Origin: Piliocolobus tephrosceles
Taxonomy: Eukaryota > Chordata > Mammalia > Primates > Cercopithecidae
NCBI RefSeq assembly: GCF_002776525.5
Contig: NC_045449.1
Coordinates: 487,720 to 551,719, forward strand
Reading direction: 5' to 3'
Length of the DNA: 64,000 bases
Positions 1-13,757 of this stretch are shown here, piece after piece. The notes below the pieces were generated by a model. The model searched no databases and was not told the DNA's origin. It was given only the letters and a program-made list of their open reading frames with translations. The stretch's first letter is position 1; every line of letters starts with the position of its first letter. A program made the position numbers and the translations under genes.

Positions 1-170
1 TTCTTGTTGTTATCAGAGTTGCTCAAAGTAAAAAATTGGAGCAGTATGATTTTCTCTTTTATTTTTAATTGACAATAATTATATAAACAATGTAATTTCT
101 AACACCAAAGGAATGCTAAAAAACATACATTGAAAAAAAAGAAAAAAAAGACAAAATAAAATATAAATTG

Positions 171-379
171 AACCTGGCGCGGTGGCACAGTCCTGCAGCC
201 CCAGCTGCTCCGGAGGCTGAGGCAGGGAATTACTGACTCTGAGACTGAATATCAGGGGTTTAGATCTCATCCCACCACTGAGGATTGCATGAGCCCAGAG
301 TTCGAGGCTGCAGTGAGCTATGCTTGCTTTGCATCACTGCACTCCAGCCTGGGCCACAGAGTGAGACTCTCTCTCTTAA
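171..379 (+). repeat. Alu-like monomer with internal insertion
   Basis: Begins aacctggcgcggtggcac and ends with the Alu/7SL tail cactgcactccagcctgg...gagtgagac. About 50 nt near 226-278 has no counterpart in Alu monomers. Confidence 0.7.
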
Positions 380-785
380 GTAAACATAAAATATTATTGA
401 TTCATAAAATCATGATTTTGAAAATTAATGATATGAAAAATGTGCACAATATATTTCAGAAAGCAAAATGTATAATTTCATTTAAAAAAATGCACAGCAT
501 GGTCCCAGCTTTGTGTGTATTCTGTACCAATAAAACTGACAGCAAGGAAATAATACTTTTCTGGACGTGATAAATGTACATCCTTTGTACATTTTCCCAA
601 ATGTCTACAATAAGCCTGTAGTTCTTTCAGGCTTAGAAAATATGAATGCCTTTTTCTAAAAGGAAAAGGTAACTATAGCTACTTATTTTGGACGTTTTTT
701 TCCTTTAAAAAATTAAGATATTTACATACAGTAAAATTTTCTCTTGCAATTTATGATGCGATGAGTTTTGATAAATGTATATAAA
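380..785. other. Unassigned AT-rich sequence
   Basis: No gene, RNA or recognisable repeat seen. Confidence 0.5.
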
Positions 786-1070
786 TGACTGGGTGTGGTG
801 GTTCACGCCTATAATCCCAGCACTTGGGGAGGCCAAGGCTGCCGGATCACTTGAGGTCAGGGGTTTGAGACCAGCCTGGCCAACACGGTAAAACCCGTCT
901 CTATCTACTAAAAATATAAAAATTAGCCTGCCGTGCTGGTGCACAGAATCACTTGAACCCGAGAGGCGGAGGTTGCAGTGAGCCAAGATTGCACCATTGC
1001 ACTCCAGCCTGGGTGACAGAGCAAGATTCCATCTCAAAAAACAAACAAACAAACAAAATAAATAAATAAA
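786..1070 (+). repeat. Alu (SINE), right arm shortened
   Basis: Alu start gactgggtgtggtgg; about 50 nt missing after the linker; tail of (AAAC)n/(AAAT)n. Confidence 0.9.
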
Positions 1071-1192
1071 GTGCATATAACCATGTAACTATTACCACAA
1101 TCTAGTGATAGGAGAATTTCATTATTCTCCCAAATTCCCTCTTGCCTCACCCCATCCACTAGCAACCACTGACTTGATTTCTGTCCCTATAG

Positions 1193-1499
1193 TTTTTTGT
1201 TTGTTTTTTGTTTTTTTGTTTTTTGAGATGGAGTCTTGCTCTATCACCCAGGCTGGAGTGCAGTGGTGCAATCTCAGCTCATTGCAACCTCCGCCTTCAA
1301 GCGATTCTCCTGCCTCAGCCTCCTGAGTAGCTGAGATTACAGGCGCCTGCCACCACGTCTGGCTACTTTTTGTATTTTTAGTAGAGATGGGGTTTCGCCA
1401 TGTTGGCCAGGCTGGTCTCAAACTCCTGAGCTCAGGTGATCCGCCTGCCTCAGGCTCCCAAAGTGCTGGGGGTACAGGCATGAGCCACCATGCCCGGCC
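1193..1499 (-). repeat. Alu, full-length
   Basis: T-rich head, gagatggagtcttgctct, and terminal gcccggcc: a complete antisense Alu. Confidence 0.93.
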
Positions 1500-1507
1500 T
1501 GTCCCTA

Positions 1508-1985
1508 TGGTTTTGATATTTCCAGAATATCATCTAGATGGAATCATACAGTATGACACCTTTTCAGTCTGGCTCCTTTCATCTGTCATAAAGTATTCAA
1601 AACTCATCCGTGCTGTTGCATGGATCTGTAGCTCACGTCTTCTTGCTGAGTGGTATTCCACTGTATGAATGCACCACAATTTGTTTATCTAGTCCCTGGT
1701 TGAAGGACATATGGGTTTTTCCAGTTTCTGGCAATTATGAATAAAGCTGCTATAAACATTCATGTACAGATTTTTGTGTGAACATAAGTTTTCATGTCAC
1801 TTGGGTAAATATGCAGACGTGGGACTGCCGTGTTATATGATATGTCTGTGTTTAACTTTCTAAGAAACTGGTAAACTGTTTTCCAAACTGGCTGTATCAC
1901 TTTCACATTGCTACCAGCAATGTATGAGAGTCCCATTTGCGCAGAGAGCTGATTTTTAATGATGATAATAAGAAGGAACATTTCC
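1508..1985 (-). repeat. Old L1 (L1M-type) fragment
   Basis: Contains the antisense L1 3' ORF2 stretch gaataaagctgctataaacattc and onwards. Diverged; subfamily not assigned. Confidence 0.65.
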
Positions 1986-1999
1986 TAGCCCTCATCATG

Positions 2000-2155
2000 T
2001 GACAGGCACCATGCGAAGCATGCTACATGCATTGTCTCTTTTAATTCACACAGCAATCCTGAGGTTGTTAGTTTTTCTTACTATCCCCATCTAACAGATA
2101 GGAGATGAAGATCTAGTTAAAGTAAACAAACAACAAAATAAAAACTCGCCCAAGG
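2000..2155 (-). repeat. MIR fragment
   Basis: Antisense MIR-like words: taattcacacagcaatcctgagg, atccccatctaacagatagg, ctcgcccaaggcc. Confidence 0.55.
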
Positions 2156-2328
2156 CCTTATACCTAAATCTTCCTGCCATTCATTAACCTATTCAATACA
2201 TTTATTGAACACCTGTTCCTGTTGGTGACAGGTACTCAAGCTAGGTGCTGGGAATTCAGCCGTCAACAAAATAGACCACATGCCTGCCTCTACAGAGCTA
2301 TTTCTATGTATGAAAAGGGGATTTGTAA
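2156..2328. repeat. Ancient interspersed repeat fragment, family unassigned
   Basis: The cattcattaacctattcaat...gaacacctgttcc...aggtgctggga pattern is common to old L2/MIR-era repeats. Confidence 0.35.
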
Positions 2329-2734
<406 letters not shown>

Positions 2735-2745
2735 TCAGGAAAGCC

Positions 2746-3071
2746 TTTTCTTTCTTTCTTTCTTTCTTTTTTTTTTGGAGACAGAGTTTTGCTCTTGTCA
2801 CTCTTATCACCCAAGCTGGAGTGCAGTGGTGTGATTTCGGCTCAGCTAACCGCAACTCCGCCTCCAGGTTCAAGGGATTCTCCTGCCTCAGCCTCCTGAG
2901 TAGCTGGGATTACAGGCGCCCACCACCACCCCCAGCTAATTTTTGTATTTTTAGTAGAAATGGGGTTTCTCCATGTTGGCCAGGGTGGTCTTGAGCTCCT
3001 GACCTCAGGTGATCCAACCCGCCTTGGCCTCCCAAAGTGCTGAGATTAGGCATGAGCCACTGCGCCCGGCC
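2746..3071 (-). repeat. Alu with (TTTC)n head
   Basis: Antisense Alu ending gcccggcc. Near-identical flanks caggaaag.cttttct on both sides are the target duplication. Confidence 0.9.
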
Positions 3072-3907
3072 AGGAAAGGCTTTTCTGAGGAAGTGATTTT
3101 TAAGCTGAAGCAAAGGGTGGAAAGTGAGGATAACACATGGTTAAAAGGAACAGAATGTGCAAAAGCCATGAGTATGAAAACAGTCGGCCAGGGTGACGGA
3201 AGTTTGAAAGCCAAGGGGAGAGTAATACACAAGGAAGCTGAAGAAATGGGCATTGCCAGATGGTGAAGGATCTGGAAGGTCTTCTTAAAGAAATGGGAAG
3301 CCTCTGAAGGACTGTAAGCAGAGGAGTACCATGACCAGGTTTACCATGCCTGCCATCAGCCCTGGTCTCTCCGTTTTTTTTTTCCCTTTGCCTCTGAGCT
3401 TCCACATTGTTGTGGAGAGTCATGAAACCACATGACCATGTTCAGCACAAATTCCTGTTGTCTTATTTCCACTGATTCTGATTGTCCTTCTCAGCATCCG
3501 TTGTCAATTCTCAATGGCATTCCCCCATGACCAAAACTTTTCCCTCCTCTGGAGCTCCCAACTCCATGATACCCCTTCTCCCTCTTTGCAGATAAGCTAC
3601 AATAGTATAAGTTTGAGTTTAAGAGAGTTATGCTGTACAAAAAAGTATAGGAAGTTAAAAGAGCAGAGAGAGAGGTTGACACACTGGGTTTTAAAAAACT
3701 TTGTTAAGTAATAATAGACTAGATTTATTCATTTACGTTAAACAAAAGAAGAAAATACCTTTGACAGGAAGAGGAAATCTAGAAAGAGATTGTATGCTTC
3801 TGAGAGAAATAAAATGTGGAAGTTTATGGATATGAGGAATTTGGGTATGAAAATAAGGAGCATGTGATATTTTCACAAGTGAGCTGGGCTTAAAAAAACA
3901 ACTTCCA
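3072..3907. other. Mostly unique sequence
   Basis: 3080-3350 resembles an ancient repeat split by the preceding Alu. The remainder shows nothing I can name. Confidence 0.35.
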
Positions 3908-4214
3908 GGCCGGATGCAGTGGCTCACTTCTGTAATCCCAGCACTTTGGGAGGCTGAGGCAGGCGAATCACCTGAGGTCAGGAGTTCAAGAGCAGCCTGA
4001 CCAACATGGACAAAGCCTGTCTCTACTAAAAATACAAAATTAGTCTGGCATGGTGGCTAACACCTGTAATCCCAGCTACTTAGGAGGCTGAGGCAGGAGA
4101 ATCACTTGAACCCGGGAGGCAGAGGTTGCAGTGAGCCAAGATTGTGTCACTGCACTACAGCCTGGGCAACAAAGCAAGACTCCCATCTCAATAAACAAAT
4201 AAATAAATAAATAC
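3908..4214 (+). repeat. Alu, full-length
   Basis: Starts ggccggatgcagtgg, ends in an (AAAT)n tail. Confidence 0.92.
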
Positions 4215-4380
4215 AAAAAATTAGCTGCGCATGGTGGCAGATGCTTGTAATCCCAGCTACTCAGGAGGCTGAGACGGGACAATCTCTTGAACTCAGGAGG
4301 TGGAGGTTGCAGTGAGCCAAGATTGTGCTATTGCACTCCAACCTGGGCAACAGCAAGATTCTGTTTCAAAAACAAACAAA
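4215..4380 (+). repeat. Alu right-arm fragment
   Basis: Begins at the linker (aaaaattagctgcgcatgg) directly after the tail of the previous Alu. Confidence 0.85.
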
Positions 4381-4540
4381 AACCAACTTCCGTTTTTGCT
4401 GTAGGATAGGGTATAGTGATGAAAAGTGTCACAGAAAACATTTTTTCTACATTGAAATTTCACTGCATGAGGCACAAATTCAGTCTCTAATACTTTAAAA
4501 GCAAAACAAAAAGAAACCTTGGAAACTGTGGCCTTTAGCA

Positions 4541-5985
4541 GGCGATGGGGGAGGATGATTTGGAAGGGAGTTCAGTAGGCTGTGAGGGAGATGGGAGAAG
4601 ATGGATTGGAAGGGAGTAAACAGTAGGCTGTGAGGGAGACAGGGAAGGATGGATTGGAAGAGAGTATACAGTAGGTTGTGAGGGAGCTGGGGGAGGATGG
4701 ATTGGAAGGGAGTATACAGTAGGCTGTGAGGGANNNNNNNNNNTGGGGGAGGATGGATTGGAAGGGAGTATACAGTAGGCTGTGAGAGAGATGGAGGATG
4801 GATTGGGAGTATACAGTAGGCTGTGAGGGAGATGGGGGAGGATGGATTGAAAAGGAGTATACAGTAGGCTGCGAGGGAGTTGGGGGAGGATGGGATTACA
4901 CAGTAGGCTGTGAGAGGGATGGATTGGGAGTATACAGTAGGCTGTGAGGGAGATGGAGGATGGACTGGAAGGGAGTATCCAGTAGGCTGTGAGGGAGTTG
5001 GGGGAGGATGGGAGCATACAGTAGGCTGTGAGAGAGATGAAGGATGGATTGGAAGGGAGTATACAGTAGGCTGTGAGGGAGTTGGGGGAGGATGGGAGTA
5101 TACAGTAGGCTGTGAGAGAGATGGAGGATGGATTAGAAGGGAGTATCCAGTAGGCTGTGAGAGAGATGAGGATGGATTGGAAGGGAGTATACAGTAGGCT
5201 GTGAGGGAGTTGGGGGAGGATGGATTGGAAGGGAGTATACAGTAGGCTGTGAGAGTGATGGAGGATGGATTGGAAGGGAGTATACAGTAGGCTGAGGGAG
5301 TTGCAGGAGGATGGGAGTATACAGTAGGCTGTGAGGGAGATGGAGGATGGATTGGAAGGGAGTATCCAGTAGGCTGTGAGGGAGTTGGGGGAGGATGGGA
5401 GTATACAGTAGGCTGTGAGAGAGATGAAGGATGGATTGGAAGGNNNNNNNNNNGGGAGTATACAGTAGGCTGTGAGAGAGATGAAGGATGGATTGGAAGG
5501 GAGTATACAGTAGGCTGTGAGAGAGATGGAAGATGGATTGGAAGGGAGTATCCAGTAGGCTGTGAGAGAGATGAAGGATGGTTTGGAAGGGAGTATACAG
5601 CCTACTGTATACTGTGAGGAAGATGGAGGATGGATTGGGAGTATCCAGTAGGCTGTGAGGGAGTTGGCGGAGGATGGGAGTATACAGTAGGCTGTGAGAG
5701 ATGGAGGATGGATTGGAAGGGAGTATACAGTAGGCTGAGGGAGTTGGGGGATGATGGGAGTATACAGTCGGCTGAGGGAGATGGAGTATGGGTTGGAAGG
5801 GAGTATCCAGTAGGCTGTGAGGAAGTTGGGGGAGGACGGGAGTATACAGTAGGCTGTGAGAGAGATGGAGNNNNNNNNNNCAGTAGGCTGTGAGGGAGTT
5901 GGGGGAGGACGGGAGTATACAGTAGGCTGAGAGAGATGGAGGATGGACTGGAAGGGAGTATCCAGTAGGCCGTGAGGCAGTTGTG
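4541..5985. repeat. G-rich minisatellite, about 34 units of 39/45/48 bp, with three assembly gaps
   Basis: Units share gagtatacagtaggctgtgag. Type A (45 bp) has atggaggatggattggaag, type B (39 bp) has ttgggggaggatggg, and a 48-bp type combines both. A and B alternate in places (4940-5110), giving a higher-order period of about 84 bp. Runs of 10 N at 4734-4743, 5444-5453 and 5871-5880 mark places where assembly failed, so the true length is unknown. Confidence 0.95.
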
Positions 5986-7680
<1,695 letters not shown>

Positions 7681-7925
7681 GTTTCATATTTTTTATCTTT
7701 TTTTTTTTTTTTTTAGCCCATGCTTCTCTCTGCTAAACCTAAGAATGTTGTGAGCAAACCTCCCACACGCAGTATTTTGACAAGAGGTCAAAATCTTCAT
7801 CACTGTAATTTGATAATCACTGATATGTAAATTAAATTCTCCCTTCACCAGCCCAGAATATTTTGCTCAGCTAACATTATTTTAGCTTTCCTTCAGGAAA
7901 TCAGTAGAAAGTTTATATTTCCTGG

Positions 7926-8230
<305 letters not shown>

Positions 8231-8267
8231 AAGAAAGTTTGCATTTCCTAAACATAATGTTGTTCAA

Positions 8268-8368
8268 GGCCAGATGTGATGGCTTATTGGGAGGCTGAGG
8301 TGAGAGGAGCACTTGAATCCAGAAGTTTAAGACTAGCCTGGGAAACAGAGGGAAACCTTCTCTCTACC

Positions 8369-8417
<49 letters not shown>

Positions 8418-8572
8418 GGATGTGGTGAACATATCTGTAGTCCTAGCTGCTTGGGAAGCTGAGATGAGGATCCCTTGAGTCCAGGAATTCGAGGCTGCAG
8501 TGGCCCATGATCATGTCAGTGCACTCCAGCCTGGGTGACAAAGCAAGATCTTGTCTCTAAAATATATTTAAA
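8268..8572 (+). repeat. Diverged Alu with (CA)n in its linker
   Basis: Old Alu arms flank a CA run of about 21 units at 8373-8414. Confidence 0.85.
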
Positions 8573-8575
8573 CTT

Positions 8576-8900
8576 CTGGTTGGACACAGTGGCTCATGCC
8601 TGTCATCCCAGCACTTTGGGAGGCCGAGGCGGGTGGATCACCTGAGGTCAGGAGTTCGAGACCATCCTGGCCAACACAGTGAAACCCCATCTCTACTAAA
8701 ACTACAAAAAAATCAGCCGGGCATGGTGGTGAGCGCCTGTAATCCCAGCACCTTGGGAGGCTGAGGCAGTTGGATCACCTGAGGTCAGGAGTTTGAGACC
8801 AGCCTGACCAATCTGGTGAAACTCCATCTCCTAAAACTACAAAAAAGTAGCTGGGTGTGGTGGCACATGCCTGTAATCCCAGCTACTCAGGAGGCTTCTC
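8576..8900 (+). repeat. Two fused Alu pieces
   Basis: One Alu start at 8576; a second Alu block restarts near 8735 (gcctgtaatcccagcaccttggg) and stops abruptly at about 8897. Confidence 0.8.
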
Positions 8901-8921
8901 TATATGTTGGTTTGTTTCTCC

Positions 8922-9062
8922 TCTTTTTTTTTTTTTAATACAGGGTCTCACTTAGTCATCGAGACTGGAGTGCAGTGGTACAATCATAGTTCACTGCAGC
9001 CTTGACCCCCTGGGCTCCTAAGTAGCTGGGACTACAGGTGCACACCACCATGTCCGGCTATA
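8922..9062 (-). repeat. Alu monomer/partial
   Basis: Poly-T, cagggtctcact, to ccatgtccggct. Confidence 0.8.
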
Positions 9063-9130
9063 TTTCTCCTTCTAATGGCTACAGAGTGTTCCATAGTTGG
9101 AACATACTGTAAATTACTTATTCTATTCCT
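9063..9130 (-). repeat. Old L1 fragment split by an Alu (left part)
   Basis: tctaatggctacagagtgttccatag resumes as aaatatttgggctgtttc at 9451. The flanks ttattctattcct at both ends of the Alu are its target duplication. Confidence 0.55.
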
Positions 9131-9433
9131 TTTTTTAAATTTGTATTTTTTGGGACAGAGTCTCACTCTGTCACCCAGACTGGAGTGCAATGGCGCTATC
9201 TCAGCTCACCGCAACCTCCCCCTCCCAGGTTCAAGCAATTCTCCTGCCTCAGCCTCCTGAGTAGCTGGGATTACAGGCATGCACCATCACACCTGGCTAA
9301 TTTTTGTATTTTTAGTAGAGCTGCGGTTTCGCCATGTTGGCCAGGCTGCTCTCGAACTCCTGACCTCAGGTGATCCGCCCTCCTCGGCCTCCCAAAGTGC
9401 TGGGATTACAGGCGTGAGCCACCGCACCCGGCC
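9131..9433 (-). repeat. Alu, full-length
   Basis: tttttgggacagagtctc to gcacccggcc. Confidence 0.92.
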
Positions 9434-9450
9434 TTATTTATTCTATTCCT

Positions 9451-9495
9451 AAATATTTGGGCTGTTTCTAATTTTTTGCTATTATAAACAATACT
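9451..9495 (-). repeat. Old L1 fragment (right part)
   Basis: ggctgtttctaattttttgctattataaac is typical of antisense L1 3' sequence. Confidence 0.5.
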
Positions 9496-9573
9496 ATGTA
9501 TATATACACATATAATACTATGTGTATATATATATGTGTGTATATATATAAATAATATATATTTTATATATAT
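9496..9573. repeat. (TA/TG)n microsatellite
   Basis: Alternating tatatata and tgtgtata over about 75 bp. Confidence 0.85.
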
Positions 9574-9576
9574 TAG

Positions 9577-9781
9577 TTTTTTTGAGACAGAGTCTCGTTC
9601 TGTTGCCCAGTCTGGAGTGCAGTGGCACAGTCTCAGCTCACTGTAACCTCCACCTCTGATTTCAAGCGATTCTCCTGCCTCAGCCTCCCAAGTAGCTGGG
9701 ATTACAAGCACCCATCACCACGCTGCTAATTTTTGTATCCCAAAGTGCTAGGATTACAGGCGTGAGCCACTGCGCCTGGCC
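9577..9781 (-). repeat. Alu with internal deletion
   Basis: gagacagagtctcgttctg to gcgcctggcc; about 80 nt missing after ttttgtatc. Confidence 0.87.
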
Positions 9782-9890
9782 TAATACTATATTATTTTAA
9801 TTCTACCAGCACTGTAAAAAAGTGCTTATGTCCTTGTATACTTAGGCACACTGGACATTTTCAGTCTCTTCAGTATTCACTTTTAAAGTT

Positions 9891-9913
9891 GTGTGTGTGT
9901 GTATGTGTGTGTT
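9891..9913. repeat. (GT)n microsatellite
   Basis: gtgtgtgtgtatgtgtgtgt at the head of the next Alu. Confidence 0.85.
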
Positions 9914-9914
9914 A

Positions 9915-10191
9915 TTTTGAGAGACAGGGTCTCGCTCTGTCACCCAGGCTGGAGTGCAGGGGCAAGATCATGGCTCACTGCAACTTCAAACTCCTGGACT
10001 CAAGGGATCCTCCCACCTCTACTTCCCACGTAACTGGGATGCCGGCACATGCTACCACACCTGGGTAATTTTTAAATGTTTTTGTAGAGGGTCTTGTTAC
10101 GCTGCCCAGGCTGGTCTCGAATTCCTGGTCTCAAGTGATCCTCGTACCGCACCTCCCAAAGCACTGGGATTACAGGCGTTGTGCCCAGCCT
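9915..10191 (-). repeat. Alu, old subfamily
   Basis: gagagacagggtctcgctc to gttgtgcccagcc, diverged. Confidence 0.87.
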
Positions 10192-10376
10192 ACTTATGAA
10201 GTTTTCAATTGGCCTTTTTATATTTCTTCTGTGTGTTTCTAGTTTGTATCGTTTAAAAAATTCTTTTGGATCATTTATTTTTCTTAATAATCTGTAGGAT
10301 CTCTGACTATTCTGGATACTAACCCTTACTCTGCTATATGCTACAAACACGTTGTTACTTGTCTTCAACGTTTTCG

Positions 10377-10494
10377 TTGTGATACTGTCACCCAGATTAG
10401 AGTGCAGAGGAGCCTCACTGAAGCCTTGAGCTCCTGGGCTCCAGCAATCCGCCCAAGTAGCTGTGCCTACAGGCATGCCGCCATGCCCGGCTTG
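10377..10494 (-). repeat. Alu fragment
   Basis: ctgtcacccagattagagtgcag to catgcccggc with deletions. Confidence 0.75.
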
Positions 10495-10527
10495 TCTTTT
10501 AGTAGTGCTCTTTGATGCACAATCTTG

Positions 10528-10805
10528 TTTTGTTTGAGACCAGGTCTCACTCTGTGGGATGATCATGGCTCATTGCAACCTCCACCTCCCGGCTCAAGTG
10601 ATCAAGTGATCCTCCCACCTCAGCCTCCCAAGTAGCTGGGACCACAGGCGTGGGCCACCATGCTCGGCTTTTTTTTTTTTTTTTTTTTGCAGAGATGGGG
10701 TTTTGCTGTGTTGCCCAGGTTGGTTTCGAACCCTTGGGCTCAAGCGATCCACTCACCTCGGCCTCTCAAAGTGCTGGAAATACAGGCATGAGACACTGCC
10801 TGGCC
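10528..10805 (-). repeat. Alu, diverged
   Basis: gagaccaggtctcactctg to actgcctggcc, with a T run of about 20 in the linker (near 10670-10688). Confidence 0.83.
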
Positions 10806-10984
10806 AATAGTGGTTTCTGATGTACTGGTGTGTGTGTGTGTTTTAATGTTTACAAATCAGTCAGTCCTCTATATGACATCTGGGTTTTATGCCTTGTTTG
10901 GGAAAACTTTCTCTAGCCTATGATTTATAAAATATTTTTCAAAATTTTCTTTTAGTACGTTTGTAGTGGTTAGCCCTTGATACA

Positions 10985-11425
10985 CCTGAATTTACTTTTG
11001 TGTATCAGTTTCGCAGGGCCGTCTTAACAAGTGGCCACAGGCTGGGTTGCTTACGACAACAGGCTTTTCCTCAGGGTTCTGTAGGCAGAGGTCTGAAATC
11101 AACAAGCTCAAGGACCGGTTTCTCATTGGAGGCTTTAAGGGAAAAACCCTCCCATGCCGGTCTCTCAGCTTCGGAGGCTGACAGCAGTCCTTGGCACTCC
11201 TTGGCTTGTGGACTCACTGTTCCAGTCTCTCACTCCACCCTCAAGTCACTTTCTGCTGTGTCTCCGTGCGTCTTCTTCTGTCTAATTGGATTTAGGGGCC
11301 ACTCTAATCCAGTATGGTCCCATCTCAATCCTTACCTTAATCATATCTTCAAAGAGCCCTTTTCCAAATAAGGTCACATTCTGAGGTTCTAGGTAGGCAT
11401 GGATTGTGGGGAACGCGACTTCACT
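10985..11425. repeat. Probable ancient interspersed repeat, family unassigned
   Basis: cttaacaagtggccacaggctgg, caaataaggtcacattctgagg and related words recur across mammalian genomes in an old repeat family that I cannot name with confidence. Confidence 0.4.
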
Positions 11426-11534
11426 TCTAACTTTATTTTTTACAGATAGAAAGCTAATCGTTTCTGTGGTTTTCCTCGTCCTTCTTTTCCTCACAGGTAT
11501 GACATGCCTGCCACAGACAAAATTTAGTAGGTCT

Positions 11535-11643
11535 GAAGCCCAGCGTGGTGGCTCATGCCTGCAATCTCAGCACTTGAGGAGGCAAGGTGGGAGCATCGCT
11601 TGAGGCCAGGAGTTTGAGACCAGCCTGGGCCACAGAGTGAGGC
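11535..11643 (+). repeat. Alu monomer
   Basis: agcccagcgtggtggctc to cctgggccacagagtgag. It lies head-on to the next antisense Alu. Confidence 0.8.
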
Positions 11644-11657
11644 ACACACCCCCACCT

Positions 11658-11938
11658 TTGTGTTTTGAGACAGTGTCTCAGTCAGCCACTCAGGCTGGAG
11701 TGCACTGGCACAGTCACAGCTCACTGCAGGCTCAACCTGAGGTGATCTCCCACCTCAGCCTCCCAAGTGCCTGGGGCTACAGGCACGAACCATCACACCC
11801 AGCTCTCTCTTTTTTTTGGTAGAGATGAGATTTCACCATTTTGCCCAGGCTGGTCTGGAACTCCTGGCCTCAAGCAATCTGCCCACCTTGGCCTCCCAAG
11901 GCACTGGATTTACAGGAGTGAGCCACTGTGCCAGGCCC
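11658..11938 (-). repeat. Alu, old subfamily
   Basis: gttttgagacagtgtctcag to actgtgccaggcc. Confidence 0.86.
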
Positions 11939-12394
11939 TTCAATAGTTTTTAAACCTGAGTTTAGAAATGTTTGCTTTTAGATAGGTGTGACTATCTGCA
12001 AAGAAGCCATATTTTGCATTTTATAGCAAAAGAAACTATATGTTTCTTTTGTATGTGAAAGTAGTTTGAAAAATACAAAGCAATAGATAAAAGCAGCACT
12101 CCATCATCAGTTCCTTGTGTAAATTATAGTTTTTACTGACAGGAATCAGAGCAGTTTCCCCTGTAGCATGCAGCTGCAGTTGCTGTTTGTAGAAACCACA
12201 CGTTTGGGGTGCGGCTGTGCTTCTTGGCCTCATAGTTTGCTCTTGCAAAGAATCTAAGATAAAACCAAGGAAGGTGCTGTCTGGAGTCTGGCTAAGGCCA
12301 GCTTAGGGAATCTGTAACCCAGTAGGTGCTTGTTGAGAAGTTTAACAGCAGGGAGCTACGCCTTGGGGATGCAGTACAAAGAACAAGAATCCCT
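11939..12394. other. Unassigned unique sequence
   Basis: Nothing recognised. Confidence 0.5.
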
Positions 12395-12600
12395 TGCCTG
12401 TGCTGAGCACACAGTGTAACATTTTGAAAACGTGATCTCATTTAATTCTCGCAGCCATCCTGGAGGGTAGCAGGAGGAACCCCCATTTTACTGGGGAAGG
12501 AGGCAAAGTGTCTTCACCGGGTCCCACAGCTTCTGGGTGATGGAGCGTGGACTGGAACTCAGGTTCTCTGATCCCAACTTCAGCGCGCTATGCCATGGCT
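12395..12600 (-). repeat. MIR
   Basis: Antisense MIR words: tgatctcatttaattctcgcag, ccccattttactgggg, ggaactcaggttc. Confidence 0.65.
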
Positions 12601-12989
12601 GCCTCCCAGGCAGACAGCCCCTACCATCGGGGGCGTGTGGTCTGCTAGAGAAACGCACACACACATATCAGTGCAGGGCTAAACTGATTAGGCAAACAAA
12701 GTGAAGGAGAAATTAAGAGCAGGGTGATTTGACTTCTTTCCGGCCACACTCCAAGTCCTAAGAGCAAGTCACCTCATTCTCTGTACCGTATTTCTTCAGA
12801 TGCGTGTGGCTTTCATTGCCGCGTTTGTTGCTACAGGGAACGAAGTCCCGCAGAAGGCTGCTGCTCTCCTCCTCGGATGCCTCCTTCCTTCCTTCCTTTC
12901 CACGTCTGACCTTTTCCTCGTGTTCCGTTGTGCCAATCTTTGGATCTTCATCTCTATGTCTATCTTTCTGTATCGAAGAGTGTATACTG

Positions 12990-13280
12990 CCGTTGTGTGT
13001 GTGTGTGTGTTGGGACAGGATCTCACTCTGTGGCCCAGGCTGGAGTATAGTGCTGTGATTATGGCTCACTGCAGCCTCAACCTCCCGGGCTCAAGCAGTC
13101 TTCCCACTTCAGCCTCCCGGGTAGCCGGGACTACAGCCGTAGGCCACCACACTCGGCTAATTTGTGTATTTTTTTGTTTTGCCATGTTGCCCAGGCTGGT
13201 CTCCAACTCCTGGGCTCAAGTGATCCTCCTACCTTAGCCTCCTAAAGTGCTGGGATAATAGGCAGGAGCCACCGTGCCCA
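12990..13280 (-). repeat. Alu with (GT)n head
   Basis: (TG)n at 12993-13009 followed by gggacaggatctcactctg, ending accgtgcccacgcc. Confidence 0.88.
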
Positions 13281-13440
13281 CGCCATGTGCTGTATCTTTC
13301 TATGTCTCTTCCTATTTCTTCATTTCTCCTTCTGTCCCTCCTGCTCTGTCTCTGCTTCAGTGGTCCCTAATGCGGAAATGAGGTATGGTTCTAAACAAAA
13401 TAACTTTTATTTCAGAAGAGATGTCCATTTTCTCTGTGAA

Positions 13441-13757
13441 GGTATTTATTTATTTATTTATTTACTTGAGACAGGTTCTTGTTCTGTCGCCCAGACTGCA
13501 GTGCAGTGGCACAATCTGGGATCACGGAAACCTCTGCCTCCCAGGCTGAAGCAATCCTCCCATCTCGGCCTCCTGTGTAACTGGAACTACGGTTACTGGG
13601 GTGGGTTCCACCCCATCCGGCTTTTTTTTTTTTGGAGAGACAGGGTTTTGCCATGTTGTCCAGGCTGGTCTCCAACTCCTGAGCTCAAGAGATCCTCCCG
13701 CCTTGGACGGATCCCAGGGTGCTGGGATTACCGCTGTGAGCCACTGTGCCCAGCCTG
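13441..13757 (-). repeat. Alu with (TTTA)n head
   Basis: tatttatttatttattt then gagacaggttcttgttctg to gtgcccagcc. A short T run sits in the linker. Confidence 0.9.

Noticed and set aside
705..1076. Many 60-190 codon frames with motifs such as [26 protein letters not shown]
   Set aside because: Standard antisense Alu translations found throughout the window; not genes.
4541..5985. Direct repeats as a CRISPR-like array
   Set aside because: No unique spacers; contiguous minisatellite in a primate genome.
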